DNA of 64,000 bases from Thauera sp. K11 (GTDB lineage: Bacteria > Pseudomonadota > Gammaproteobacteria > Burkholderiales > Rhodocyclaceae), in the NCBI RefSeq assembly GCF_002354895.1, contig NZ_CP023439.1, positions 2,666,001 to 2,730,000 on the forward strand, read 5' to 3'. The notes beneath the pieces were generated by a model. The model saw only the letters and a program-made list of their open reading frames with translations. It was not told the origin of the DNA and searched no databases. Positions 19,226 to 26,692 of the stretch are shown here, one piece after another; position 1 is the stretch's first letter, and every line of letters begins with the position of its first letter. The translations under genes and the position numbers were made by a program.

Positions 19226-19342
19226 TCGAACAAGGCCAGCGGGTGGCCGGGAATTCTTTCGTGTCGGGTGCAGGCGCAGCGCCGAGGCCGGACGAGTGTG
19301 CCCGGCGCAGGTTGCGGCCTTTGCGACTGCTTCGATGAAGAA

Positions 19343-19378
19343 AATGGTCCGAACGGCCTATCGGCCGTCCGGACCATT
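19343..19378 (-). terminator. Large hairpin terminator after the 5'-nucleotidase gene
   Basis: A 16-bp stem (19343-19358 with 19363-19378) around the loop GATA, with one G-U pair when read on the minus strand, followed by TTCTTC. It lies about 30 bp past the stop at 19406. The arms also contain the GGTCC/GGACC halves of the palindromic box and lie 118-153 bp before the next gene's start, so a second role as an operator is possible. Confidence 0.7.
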
Positions 19379-19405
19379 CGTGTCGCAGTTGCCTGGTGGT
19401 GAGGA

Positions 19406-21370
19406 TCAGGCGGCGACGGCCTGCTTGCGGCGGCGGTTCATGAAGCCGATCAGACCCAGGCCGGCGAGCAGCATCGCGTAGGTCTCGGGCTCGGGCACGG
19501 CCAGCGCCATGTCGACCAGGCGGCCCTGGTAGTCGTACGGGTTCTCGACCCCGTAGCGCGAGGCGAGGATGCGCCCGCCGAGGCCGCCATCCGCTTCCGG
19601 CGTGGTGATGAAGTCCAGCAGCGCTTCCTGGTAGGTGACGGTATTGACCGCGTTGTCGAACTCCACGCCGGCCTCCGCGAAGGGATAACCGTCGCCGCCG
19701 CCGGCGAGGAAGTCGATGGTGGCGAGCGTCACCTTGCGCTCGGTATTGACCACGACGCCGTCCTTGACCAGCACGGTGCCGTCGTCGAGCACGATGTCGA
19801 GCACGCGCGCACCGGCCGCGGCGTTGGTGTCGTAGCGCACCTTCATGCCCGAGATCTGGCCGAACTGGCCGGCGGCGTTGCCGTTCGGCGAAGCGTTCGC
19901 CAGGGTGTGCTCCAGCACCTCCTTGAGCTGCGCGCCGCTGACGTTCTGCGCGGTCTTCACCAGGTTGGTGAAGGGCGCCACGTCGAAGGTGTCGCCCGCC
20001 GACACGTCGCCCTCGGAGATCGAGTCGCGGATGCCGCCGCCGTTCTGGATCGCGACGTCGGTCTTGCCCGAGAAGCGCAGTGCGTCGGCCATCAGGTTGC
20101 CGAGGTTGGTCTCGGAATTGCGCACGCCGACGACGAAGCTGCCCGGCGCGCCGGCCGCACCGCGGTTGCCGTTGAGGTTGACCTCGGAGGTGGCGATGAT
20201 TTGCGCGTTCAGCCCCTCGATGAAGGTCTGCACCGGCTGCACGACCTGCGCGTTCAGCGTCGCGTCCGGCGTCACCGCATCGTCGCCAATACCGGCCACG
20301 CGCAGCATCGAGGCGCTATTGATCACCGGCACGCCGTTGGCGTCGCGCTGGACGAAACCGTTGTCGTCCAGGGTGACGTTGAGTTCGCCAAGATAGCGGT
20401 TGCCGAAGTTGGCGGTCACCACCAGGGCGGAATTGCCGTCCGCCATCTGAACCGCGACCGGATGGTTCTTGATCGACGCCGCCTCGGCGCCCGGGATCAG
20501 GATGTCGTCGGCCTCGGCCATCAGTTCGTGGCCGCCGCCGGAGATGATGATGTCCGCGCCCCGCAGTTGCGGCACGACGACGTTGATCTCGTTGGAGACG
20601 TTCTGCAGGTGGCTCATCAGCACCACCGTGTTGGCGCCCTGGGCGCGCAGCGCGTCGATCTGCGCCTGCACGATGCTGACGGTGGCCTGCAGGTTCTGCG
20701 CGGCCGTCGCCCCCGCGACGTTGCCGATCACGCCGACGTCGCCGGGCGAGGAAATCGTCGGCAGCAGCGGCGTCGTCAGGCCGACGATGCCGACCTTGTT
20801 GCCGCCGGTCGTGGTGGTGATCATCGACGGCGCCACCGTGCCCGCCGTCACCAGCGAACCGAAGGCGGAGGAGCTGCCGAAGTCGAGGTTGGACGACAGG
20901 TAGGTCGTGCCCGACACCTGCGCGAAACGCGCCGCGACGTCGGCGCCGAGGTCGAACTCGTGGTTGCCGAACACCGCGGCATCGAAGCCGATGTAGCGCA
21001 TCGCGATGGCGTCGTAGAAGTCCTGGCCGCCATCGGCGAACGACGTCGCCAGGTTCTGCAGGCTCGCCGTCAGCCGCGGTCCCGGCAGGAAGGCGTCGCC
21101 CGCGTTGAGCGTCAGCACCGAATTGCCGGCCGCGTACGCATCGTTGCGCTGGGTGCCGATCAGCGACGCCAGCCGGTCGATACCGCCGTAGAACGACAGC
21201 GCCTGGCTGGCGTCGTCGCGCAGGTTGCCCTGGGCCGACAGCAGCCAGGATTCCTGGTCGCCCACGTGCAGGATGGTGAGGCCCTCGGCGGCAAGGGCGG
21301 ACGCCGGCAAGGTGACGGCGAAGACAACCGCGGCGGCGAGGCGGTTGATGCGGAAGGAGCGAAGCAGCAT
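19406..21370 (-). CDS. 5'-nucleotidase (metallophosphatase) with PEP-CTERM anchor signal
   Basis: A 654-residue two-domain UshA-type enzyme. Signal peptide to about residue 28, then the metallophosphatase domain: LTILHVGD, LNAGDAFLPG, FGNHEFDLG, VVLMSHLQ and ISGGGHELM. The C-terminal substrate domain shows NSETNLGNLMADALR, QNGGGIRDSISEGDVS and TIDFLAGGGDGYPF. The first metal motif is HVGDQES rather than the usual ND-H form, a deviation to note. The protein ends VPEPETYAMLLAGLGLIGFM-NRRRKQAVAA. Start ATG at 21370 (GGAG ten bases upstream) gives a clean signal peptide; an ATG at 21418 adds 16 residues. Such enzymes release phosphate from extracellular nucleotides, which fits the nuclease gene upstream. 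Box 21446-21462 precedes it. Confidence 0.92.
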   Translation of the reverse strand: MLLRSFRINRLAAAVVFAVTLPASALAAEGLTILHVGDQESWLLSAQGNLRDDASQALSFYGGIDRLASLIGTQRNDAYAAGNSVLTLNAGDAFLPGPRLTASLQNLATSFADGGQDFYDAIAMRYIGFDAAVFGNHEFDLGADVAARFAQVSGTTYLSSNLDFGSSSAFGSLVTAGTVAPSMITTTTGGNKVGIVGLTTPLLPTISSPGDVGVIGNVAGATAAQNLQATVSIVQAQIDALRAQGANTVVLMSHLQNVSNEINVVVPQLRGADIIISGGGHELMAEADDILIPGAEAASIKNHPVAVQMADGNSALVVTANFGNRYLGELNVTLDDNGFVQRDANGVPVINSASMLRVAGIGDDAVTPDATLNAQVVQPVQTFIEGLNAQIIATSEVNLNGNRGAAGAPGSFVVGVRNSETNLGNLMADALRFSGKTDVAIQNGGGIRDSISEGDVSAGDTFDVAPFTNLVKTAQNVSGAQLKEVLEHTLANASPNGNAAGQFGQISGMKVRYDTNAAAGARVLDIVLDDGTVLVKDGVVVNTERKVTLATIDFLAGGGDGYPFAEAGVEFDNAVNTVTYQEALLDFITTPEADGGLGGRILASRYGVENPYDYQGRLVDMALAVPEPETYAMLLAGLGLIGFMNRRRKQAVAA

Positions 21371-21445
21371 GGGGAAGACTCCGAGGGACAGTGGAAACCT
21401 GTCGTGCACCTTAGCCACGTCTTGTTATACGACGCCGCGCGCGCG

Positions 21446-21462
21446 TTAGTCCGTCCGGCGGA
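21446..21462. promoter_or_regulatory. Palindromic box (weaker copy) upstream of 5'-nucleotidase
   Basis: TTAGTCCGTCCGGCGGA matches the 28859 copy at 12 of 17 positions; the left half TTAGTCCG is exact and the whole contains an inverted TCCG-TCCGGCGGA. It lies 76-92 bp before the ATG at 21370, in a short gap between genes. Confidence 0.45.
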
Positions 21463-21492
21463 TTGCCCCGCCTGCCGGGGCTGCCCGCCGCA

Positions 21493-22152
21493 TCACCAGA
21501 ACTGCCAGTTGCCGGTCGCGATCACCCACAGGCCGAGCACGAGGTTGGTGGTCCCGTGCGCCAGCACCGCCAGCCACAGGCTGCCGCTGCGGCGGTACAG
21601 CCAGACGTAGGCGAGGCCGGCAAGCAGGCCGGCGAACCACAGCGTGTGTTCCACGCCGAAGACCAGCGAGCCGAGCAGCGCCGCGCGCAGGCTGATGGCG
21701 GCCGGCGCAAGGCTGCGGAAATCGTCGCGGTCGATCCAGCGCGTGATGAAACTGCGCCAGAAAAGCTCTTCCATCAGCGGCACCACCACCGCTGCGCCGA
21801 ACACCCGCACCGCCAGCCAGCGCAGGTCGGGCGTGCCGTCCGCACCCGCCGGCGGCGGTTCGACGCTCATCCCCAGCGACAGCAGCGGCAGGTCGAGATT
21901 GACCCACGCGCCGAACACCGCCAGCCCCAGCGCCACGGCCATCGCCACCCCAGCCGCGGGCAGGCGCCGCCCGCCCGCCGCGCCGCGATGCAGTTCGGCG
22001 TAGTGCGGCCACAGCAACACCAGCGCCAGCCCGGTCAGGCCGATCTGCAGCGGATACCACGCGGCATGCAGGATCGACCCGGGGGCCGGCGCCAGCGCCT
22101 GGCCGAGCGCCAGCATCGCCATGTAGATCGCGAACGGCAGCGCACGCGCCAC
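21493..22152 (-). CDS. CAAX-type (CPBP family) intramembrane protease of PEP-CTERM systems
   Basis: About 219 residues with several membrane helices. Conserved CPBP/Abi motifs are visible: PLMEELFWRSF (EExxxR, catalytic Glu and Arg), FGVEHTLWFAGLLAGL (second motif, His) and VLAHGTTNLVLG (third motif, HxxxN). This is the CAAX prenyl protease-related family that accompanies exosortases (TIGR03008 type). The frame is open back to an ATG at 22224, but a strong intrinsic terminator (22174-22200) lies between that ATG and the membrane region, so I prefer a start after it, a GTG at 22152 or an ATG at 22122. Its substrate is unknown; a role in maturing PEP-CTERM products or their lipids is conjecture. 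Confidence 0.82.
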   Translation of the reverse strand: MARALPFAIYMAMLALGQALAPAPGSILHAAWYPLQIGLTGLALVLLWPHYAELHRGAAGGRRLPAAGVAMAVALGLAVFGAWVNLDLPLLSLGMSVEPPPAGADGTPDLRWLAVRVFGAAVVVPLMEELFWRSFITRWIDRDDFRSLAPAAISLRAALLGSLVFGVEHTLWFAGLLAGLAYVWLYRRSGSLWLAVLAHGTTNLVLGLWVIATGNWQFW

Positions 22153-22173
22153 CCCCGCGCCGCGCGCGGACGC

Positions 22174-22200
22174 AAAAAAACCCGCCCCCGGAGGGGCGGG
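22174..22200 (-). terminator. Intrinsic terminator after PEP-CTERM gene 22244
   Basis: Stem CCCGCCCC/GGGGCGGG with a four-base loop followed on the minus strand by seven T. It lies about 45 bp past the stop at 22244 and overlaps the possible 5' extension of the CAAX-protease frame. Confidence 0.9.
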
Positions 22201-22243
22201 CAACCTGAAAAAGCCGATCTTCATCGAAGCGGCATTCCGCCCG

Positions 22244-22774
22244 TCAGGCGTTGTGCCCCGCGGAAAGGCGGCGGCGGGCCACGCCGGCCAGCAGGCCGAG
22301 GCCGGCCAGCAGCATGGCGTAGGTCTCGGGTTCCGGCACCGGCGCCTGCACGAACTGCAGCGAACCGAAGCCGGACAGGCCGACCGAGCTACTGTAGGCG
22401 GTATAGGCTTCGGACCGGTCCCCATAGCCCGCGATCAGCGAGAACCACGGCTCGCCGGACTCGACGCTGTAGCTGACCCCGAGGAACTGTCCGTCGTAAT
22501 ACACAGCTTCAGCCGGCGCCACCGCATCGGCCAGCGTGTAGGTCTGGCCGAGCAGCGTGATGGTGAACACATCCAGCGATGCCCATTCGTCGCCCGTGCC
22601 GGTCACGCCGGCATCGTCGAAGCTCAGGCTGCCGGAGTAGCTCTCGCCGATGTACTGGCCAAAATCGAAGCTGCCGGAAAAGTCCCAGTTCTGCTGCGCG
22701 GCCTGCGCCGGCGCCATCGAAGCCAGCATGCCAGCAGCCAGCGCGGTAAACAGTGCGTGTTTCATCTTCATCAT
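22244..22774 (-). CDS. Small PEP-CTERM sorting domain protein
   Basis: A 176-residue protein. MMKMKHALFTALAAGMLASMAPAQA is a signal peptide; SD GGGAG precedes the first of three nearby ATGs. The mature part is short, aromatic and acidic (WDFSGSFDFGQYIGESYSGSLSF), with Ser/Tyr-rich stretches. It ends VPEPETYAMLLAGLGLLAGVARRRLSAGHNA. It starts 17 bp after the stop of the ExeM-type nuclease gene and is followed by a strong terminator, so it is co-transcribed with the nuclease and may help retain or shield it; that role is inferred. I recognise no enzymatic family. Confidence 0.88.
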   Translation of the reverse strand: MMKMKHALFTALAAGMLASMAPAQAAQQNWDFSGSFDFGQYIGESYSGSLSFDDAGVTGTGDEWASLDVFTITLLGQTYTLADAVAPAEAVYYDGQFLGVSYSVESGEPWFSLIAGYGDRSEAYTAYSSSVGLSGFGSLQFVQAPVPEPETYAMLLAGLGLLAGVARRRLSAGHNA

Positions 22775-22791
22775 CTTCTCCCTATTCCTGA

Positions 22792-25779
22792 TTACAGACC
22801 CAGATCGCGTGCGGCGTCGATCTGCGCCGCGGTGACGCCGCGCAGCGTGACCAGTGCGCGCGCCGGCGCGGGACCGGTGCCATCGGCATCGATCTGCACG
22901 CTGACGCCGCCGCTCACATTGACCAGGCGGACATTGCCGGCCGCCCAGGCGCTGGCAGGTGCGATGCCCAGGCTGGCGAGCAGTTCGTCGAGCAAGAGGC
23001 GGTCGGTACCCGGCACGAAATCGGTGATCGTGTCGGTGCCATCGAGCACGCTGCGATAGACGAAGACATCGGCGCCGGCACCGCCGGTCAGCGTATCCGG
23101 ACCCGCGCCGCCGGTGATCACGTCGTCGCCGGCGGTGCCGGTCAGCGTGTCGCGGCCGGCGGTACCTGCGATGGTCTTCACCAGCGACAGGCCGATCACC
23201 ACCGGATCGTGATCCGAAGACCGGTAAGCCGTGGGCGCATACAGATCCTGCGGCTTGTACTCGGTGTTGTAGTCGATCACGGACGGTTCGTCGGTGTTGA
23301 TGTGCCAGAGGGTCAAGCCGCTCACCCGCGCCGCCAGCGACTGCGTCGCGATCGCGTGGTCGAGCTGGCCGTTCTCGCCGTCGAAGGTGTAGCTGTAACG
23401 CAGCCCTTCGCTTTCCGACAGATCGACCAGACCCGCCCCGGTCAGCGCGTTGATCGGGTCTTCCTTGCCGTAGGCATTGAGATCGCCGATCACCAGCACG
23501 CCGGCGCCGGTGGACGTTTCCAGTTGCTTCACGAAGCCGTGCAGCGCATCGGCCTGCTGCACGCGCAGCGCGTTCCAGCAGCTCTGGCCGTCGCCCAGGT
23601 CGGCATTCGCGCCGGAGGCAGTGCCGCAGGACTTGGACTTGAAGTGGTTCACCACCACGCTGAACTTCTCGCCGTTGGCGGCGGCGAAGGTCTGCGCCAG
23701 CGGCGGCCGGTTGTGGACGGAGTCGGTGTCGCTCAGCGCGCCGCCGACCAGCGACACGCGCGACGGCTTGTAGATCATGGCGACGCGGATGGCATCGGTG
23801 CCGCTGCCACCGGCCGGGACTCCGACCGCAGCGTACAGCGCAGACCCGACCGCCTGGTTCAGCGCATTGACCAGATTCTGCACCGCAACCTGGCCGTTGT
23901 TCTCGATTTCCATCAGGCCGATGACGTCCGCATCGACGGCGCGCAGCGCGGCGACGATCTTGTCCCGCTGACGCGTGAATTCGACCGCGCTGTCGGCGCC
24001 GCGGCAGTCGCTGCGCGTGCCCGACGGATAGCAGGACGAGCCCGCCTGGTCGATGGTGGTGAAGTAGTTCAACACGTTGAAGCTGGCCACCTTCACGTTG
24101 CCGCCGACCGGCTCCGGCGCGGCCGTGCGCGGATGGCTGCGCTCGAACACCGGCGTCACCGTCGGGTGGATCTTGTAGTCGCGCAGCGCGTCGGCCGCGG
24201 TGTCCGTGGTGACCGGGCCATGGTCGATCACGCCGGTGATCGTCTGCACCGTGTCACCGCCGCGCAGCGTGTTGTTGGCGCCGATGAAGGGGATGGGATT
24301 CGGGTTCTGCGAGCTCGAACCGTCGTCCAGCAGGATGCGGCGGCGCGCGTTGTCGTCGCGCAGCGCGAGCACTTCGGCCGAGCCGGCAGGATAGCGGTTG
24401 GTCGGCACTTCCAGCGCGCCGCCGGCAGCCAGCGTCACCTGGCCGTAGCGACCGAGGAAATAGGTCTGCGACACGGTGAGCGGCGTCACGATGCGCACCA
24501 GCATGCCTTCGTAGCGCTCCAGATCGCCTTCGACCGCTTCCGGCAGCTCGATGTCGGTGGGCTGCGGCGGGTTGGTGACGCCCAGCACCTGCACCGTCGG
24601 CGACGTCAGTTCGGTCACCGTGTAGTACTCGGTGACGGTCGCCGTCACGCGCAGGCGCTGGCCGACCGTAGCCGACACCGACGGCGCATAGACGAAGATG
24701 CCGTCCGACGTGGTCACGTCACCGTCGCCGTCCTCGTCCTGCATGTAGAAGCCGGACAGGCCGGGGAACACCGCGCTCACCACGCCTTCGGTGGTGACCG
24801 TCTGGCCGGCGTACGGACTCACCGTGCCGCTGCCCTGGATGGCCGGAATACGGGTGATCCCCGCCGCCGCGCTGACCGTGACGTTCACCGTGCAATTGGC
24901 GGTCTGCGCGTCGTCGTTGGCGAACTGCAGGCCGATCGCGTAGTTGCCGACCGCGGTGCTCGCGGCCACGCTGAGCAGCGCCGACGCGCTGTCGCCGTCG
25001 GCCGCCGCCGGGGTCAGCGCGCCCAGCGTGATGCCGGTGGGCAGGCTGCTGGTCGCGCTCAGCCAATTGACGCGGCTGTCGGTATCGCTGGCCGACACGG
25101 TCACGCTGCCCGCCTCGCCCTGCGTCACGCCCAGCGCCGGGCAAACGGGAACGATGAGCCCGTTGAGGGTACCGCCGTCCAGCGTGTGGCTGCCGAGGCC
25201 GTCGAAGGTGTTCGTGGGGTAGCCCACCCATTCCACCGCCGGATCGAAGGCATCGTTCGGGTTGGTATCGCCCGTCGTCACCGTGGGCTTGCGGCGCAGC
25301 GTGTTGTCCGCGGTGCTGGTCAGGCCGGTGCCCCACTCGGTGCTCGGATTGGCGGCGATCTTGCCGATCGAATCCACTACCTGCCCGGCCTTCACCAGCA
25401 CGACGGTATCGTTGCCGTTGAACCAGCTCGAACCTTCGATCTTCGCGGCCACCGCTTGCAGTTCAGCACTGGCGTTGGTGGGGACGATGACGTAGGTTGC
25501 ACCCGGCGCGACGGTGCCGGTCAGGTTGATCGTCAACCCCACCGAGGTGTTGGCGTTGAAGTACATACGCAGCGCGTACTGGCCGGCGGCGAGGTCGATG
25601 TTCGCGCCGGTGCCGTTGAAGAGTTCGATCGCCTTGTTGTTGCCCGAACCTTCGACATACTCGGAGATCAGCAGATCGGTCGGAGCGGCGTGCGCAGCGC
25701 CCAGGGTGGCGCCGAGGAGGCCGGCGGTGAGCAACGCGCGGCTGAGCGCGCCGATTGCGGGAATCTTGCGAAACGACAT
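22792..25779 (-). CDS. ExeM/NucH-family extracellular endonuclease with RTX repeats
   Basis: A 995-residue secreted nuclease. Order: signal peptide (LLTAGLLGATLGAAHA); lamin-tail domain (about 35-200, LLISEYVEGSGNNKAIELFN); Ig-like segment (about 210-300); OB-like module (about 310-440); endonuclease/exonuclease/phosphatase domain (about 570-870) with VASFNVLNYF, LMEIENNGQ, VVNHFKSKSCG, VIGDLNAYGKEDP and the catalytic SSDHDPVVIG; and a C-terminal Ca-binding RTX block (AGDDVITGGAGPDTLTGGAGADVF). It would degrade extracellular DNA or RNA. RTX repeats usually accompany type I export, while this protein has an N-terminal signal peptide. Start at 25779; a longer frame from 25803 is possible. A weak box (25875) lies upstream and a small PEP-CTERM gene follows after 17 bp. 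Confidence 0.92.
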   Translation of the reverse strand: MSFRKIPAIGALSRALLTAGLLGATLGAAHAAPTDLLISEYVEGSGNNKAIELFNGTGANIDLAAGQYALRMYFNANTSVGLTINLTGTVAPGATYVIVPTNASAELQAVAAKIEGSSWFNGNDTVVLVKAGQVVDSIGKIAANPSTEWGTGLTSTADNTLRRKPTVTTGDTNPNDAFDPAVEWVGYPTNTFDGLGSHTLDGGTLNGLIVPVCPALGVTQGEAGSVTVSASDTDSRVNWLSATSSLPTGITLGALTPAAADGDSASALLSVAASTAVGNYAIGLQFANDDAQTANCTVNVTVSAAAGITRIPAIQGSGTVSPYAGQTVTTEGVVSAVFPGLSGFYMQDEDGDGDVTTSDGIFVYAPSVSATVGQRLRVTATVTEYYTVTELTSPTVQVLGVTNPPQPTDIELPEAVEGDLERYEGMLVRIVTPLTVSQTYFLGRYGQVTLAAGGALEVPTNRYPAGSAEVLALRDDNARRRILLDDGSSSQNPNPIPFIGANNTLRGGDTVQTITGVIDHGPVTTDTAADALRDYKIHPTVTPVFERSHPRTAAPEPVGGNVKVASFNVLNYFTTIDQAGSSCYPSGTRSDCRGADSAVEFTRQRDKIVAALRAVDADVIGLMEIENNGQVAVQNLVNALNQAVGSALYAAVGVPAGGSGTDAIRVAMIYKPSRVSLVGGALSDTDSVHNRPPLAQTFAAANGEKFSVVVNHFKSKSCGTASGANADLGDGQSCWNALRVQQADALHGFVKQLETSTGAGVLVIGDLNAYGKEDPINALTGAGLVDLSESEGLRYSYTFDGENGQLDHAIATQSLAARVSGLTLWHINTDEPSVIDYNTEYKPQDLYAPTAYRSSDHDPVVIGLSLVKTIAGTAGRDTLTGTAGDDVITGGAGPDTLTGGAGADVFVYRSVLDGTDTITDFVPGTDRLLLDELLASLGIAPASAWAAGNVRLVNVSGGVSVQIDADGTGPAPARALVTLRGVTAAQIDAARDLGL

Positions 25780-25874
25780 CGGGTGGGTCTCCGGGAAAGG
25801 CATCGGGATGCAGGAAGGGCTGCAACGGGAGATGCCAAGCTACCGGGGACGGGTTACGCGGTTCCGTGCCGGCC

Positions 25875-25891
25875 TTGATCCGAACGGCTCA
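25875..25891. promoter_or_regulatory. Palindromic box (weak copy) upstream of the nuclease gene
   Basis: TTGATCCGAACGGCTCA matches the 28859 copy at 12 of 17 positions. It lies 96-112 bp before the start at 25779. On its own this would not be convincing; its position matches that of the better copies. Confidence 0.3.
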
Positions 25892-25906
25892 GCGGCGCGG
25901 AAGAAC

Positions 25907-25939
25907 GGTGCCCCGGGCCGCGGCGCGGCCAGGGGCACC
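25907..25939 (-). terminator. Strong GC hairpin after PEP-CTERM gene 25963
   Basis: Nested stems GGTGCCCC/GGGGCACC and GGCCGC/GCGGCC with a three-base loop. It lies 23 bp past the stop codon. On the minus strand only a weak T-rich tail (GTTCTTCC) follows, so it is a probable but not ideal terminator. Confidence 0.6.
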
Positions 25940-25962
25940 CGGGGCGTACAGCGCGGGACTTC

Positions 25963-26604
25963 TTAATTGCGCGACCTGCGGCGCGCGACGAAGCCGAGCA
26001 TGCCCAGGCCCGCCAGCAGCATCGCGTAGGACTCGGGTTCCGGCACCGACGCGGCGAAGGTCAGGTCGTCGGCGACCAGGCCGATGCCGCCGAACGCGAT
26101 CGAGCGGATGTCGGCCGTGGCACGGCTGATGCCGAAGAAGCGGCCGTCGTTGAAGCTCCCCGCGTCGGTATCGATCGTGATGAAGTGCGTCTCGAGGATG
26201 CGGCCGTTCGCACCGTAGGCGGCGATCAGGATCGGTCCGCCGTTGAAGCTGTTGAGGAAGGCCCCGGCAGCGCGCGTCAGCGCCGTGTCGAAGGTGAAAT
26301 GCAGCAGGCCGAAACCGACGGAGTCCGGCGACCCGGTGCCGGCGAAGCGATCGCCGCCATCGTCGTACCAGATGCCATTGCTGCCGAGGTCGGCAATGGA
26401 GGCACCCAGCACCGATTCGGTCCCGGTGAAGGTCACGCCCGGCGCGACGGTGACCGGCCCGGTGGTGATCAGGCCGTCGAAATCGTCGAAGGTCGCGACG
26501 ACGGCATGGCCGAACGACGAGGCGTCGTTCACGATCGCGGCCTGGGCGGGCACCGCCATGACAGCCGTCAGTGCGGCAGCGGCAAGAAGGGATTTGAAGT
26601 TCAT
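25963..26604 (-). CDS. PEP-CTERM sorting domain protein
   Basis: A 213-residue exported protein. Signal peptide MNFKSLLAAAALTAVMAVPAQA; mature domain with FDDFDGLITTGPVTVAPGVTFTGTESVLGASIADLG, a form seen in many PEP-CTERM proteins of jelly-roll type. It ends VPEPESYAMLLAGLGMLGFVARRRSRN, the exosortase signal. It follows the PhoX gene by 88 bp in the same direction; the gap contains a (TTGGGG)4 repeat on the opposite strand. It is closed by a hairpin. Probably a matrix or surface protein of unknown ligand. Confidence 0.88.
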   Translation of the reverse strand: MNFKSLLAAAALTAVMAVPAQAAIVNDASSFGHAVVATFDDFDGLITTGPVTVAPGVTFTGTESVLGASIADLGSNGIWYDDGGDRFAGTGSPDSVGFGLLHFTFDTALTRAAGAFLNSFNGGPILIAAYGANGRILETHFITIDTDAGSFNDGRFFGISRATADIRSIAFGGIGLVADDLTFAASVPEPESYAMLLAGLGMLGFVARRRSRN

Positions 26605-26631
26605 GATGGTCCTGTACTGATGATGATGAGG

Positions 26632-26655
26632 TTGGGGTTGGGGTTGGGGTTGGGG
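26632..26655 (+). repeat. (TTGGGG)4 tandem hexamer, G-quadruplex-forming
   Basis: Four perfect tandem TTGGGG units in the gap between the PhoX and PEP-CTERM genes. The G-rich strand is the template for the minus-strand transcript. It fits the G-quadruplex pattern of four G4 runs with two-base loops. Unit number could vary by slippage. Confidence 0.8.
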
Positions 26656-26692
26656 ATCTGGCGAGGAAAAGGGAGTCCGCCCCGCCGGCGGG

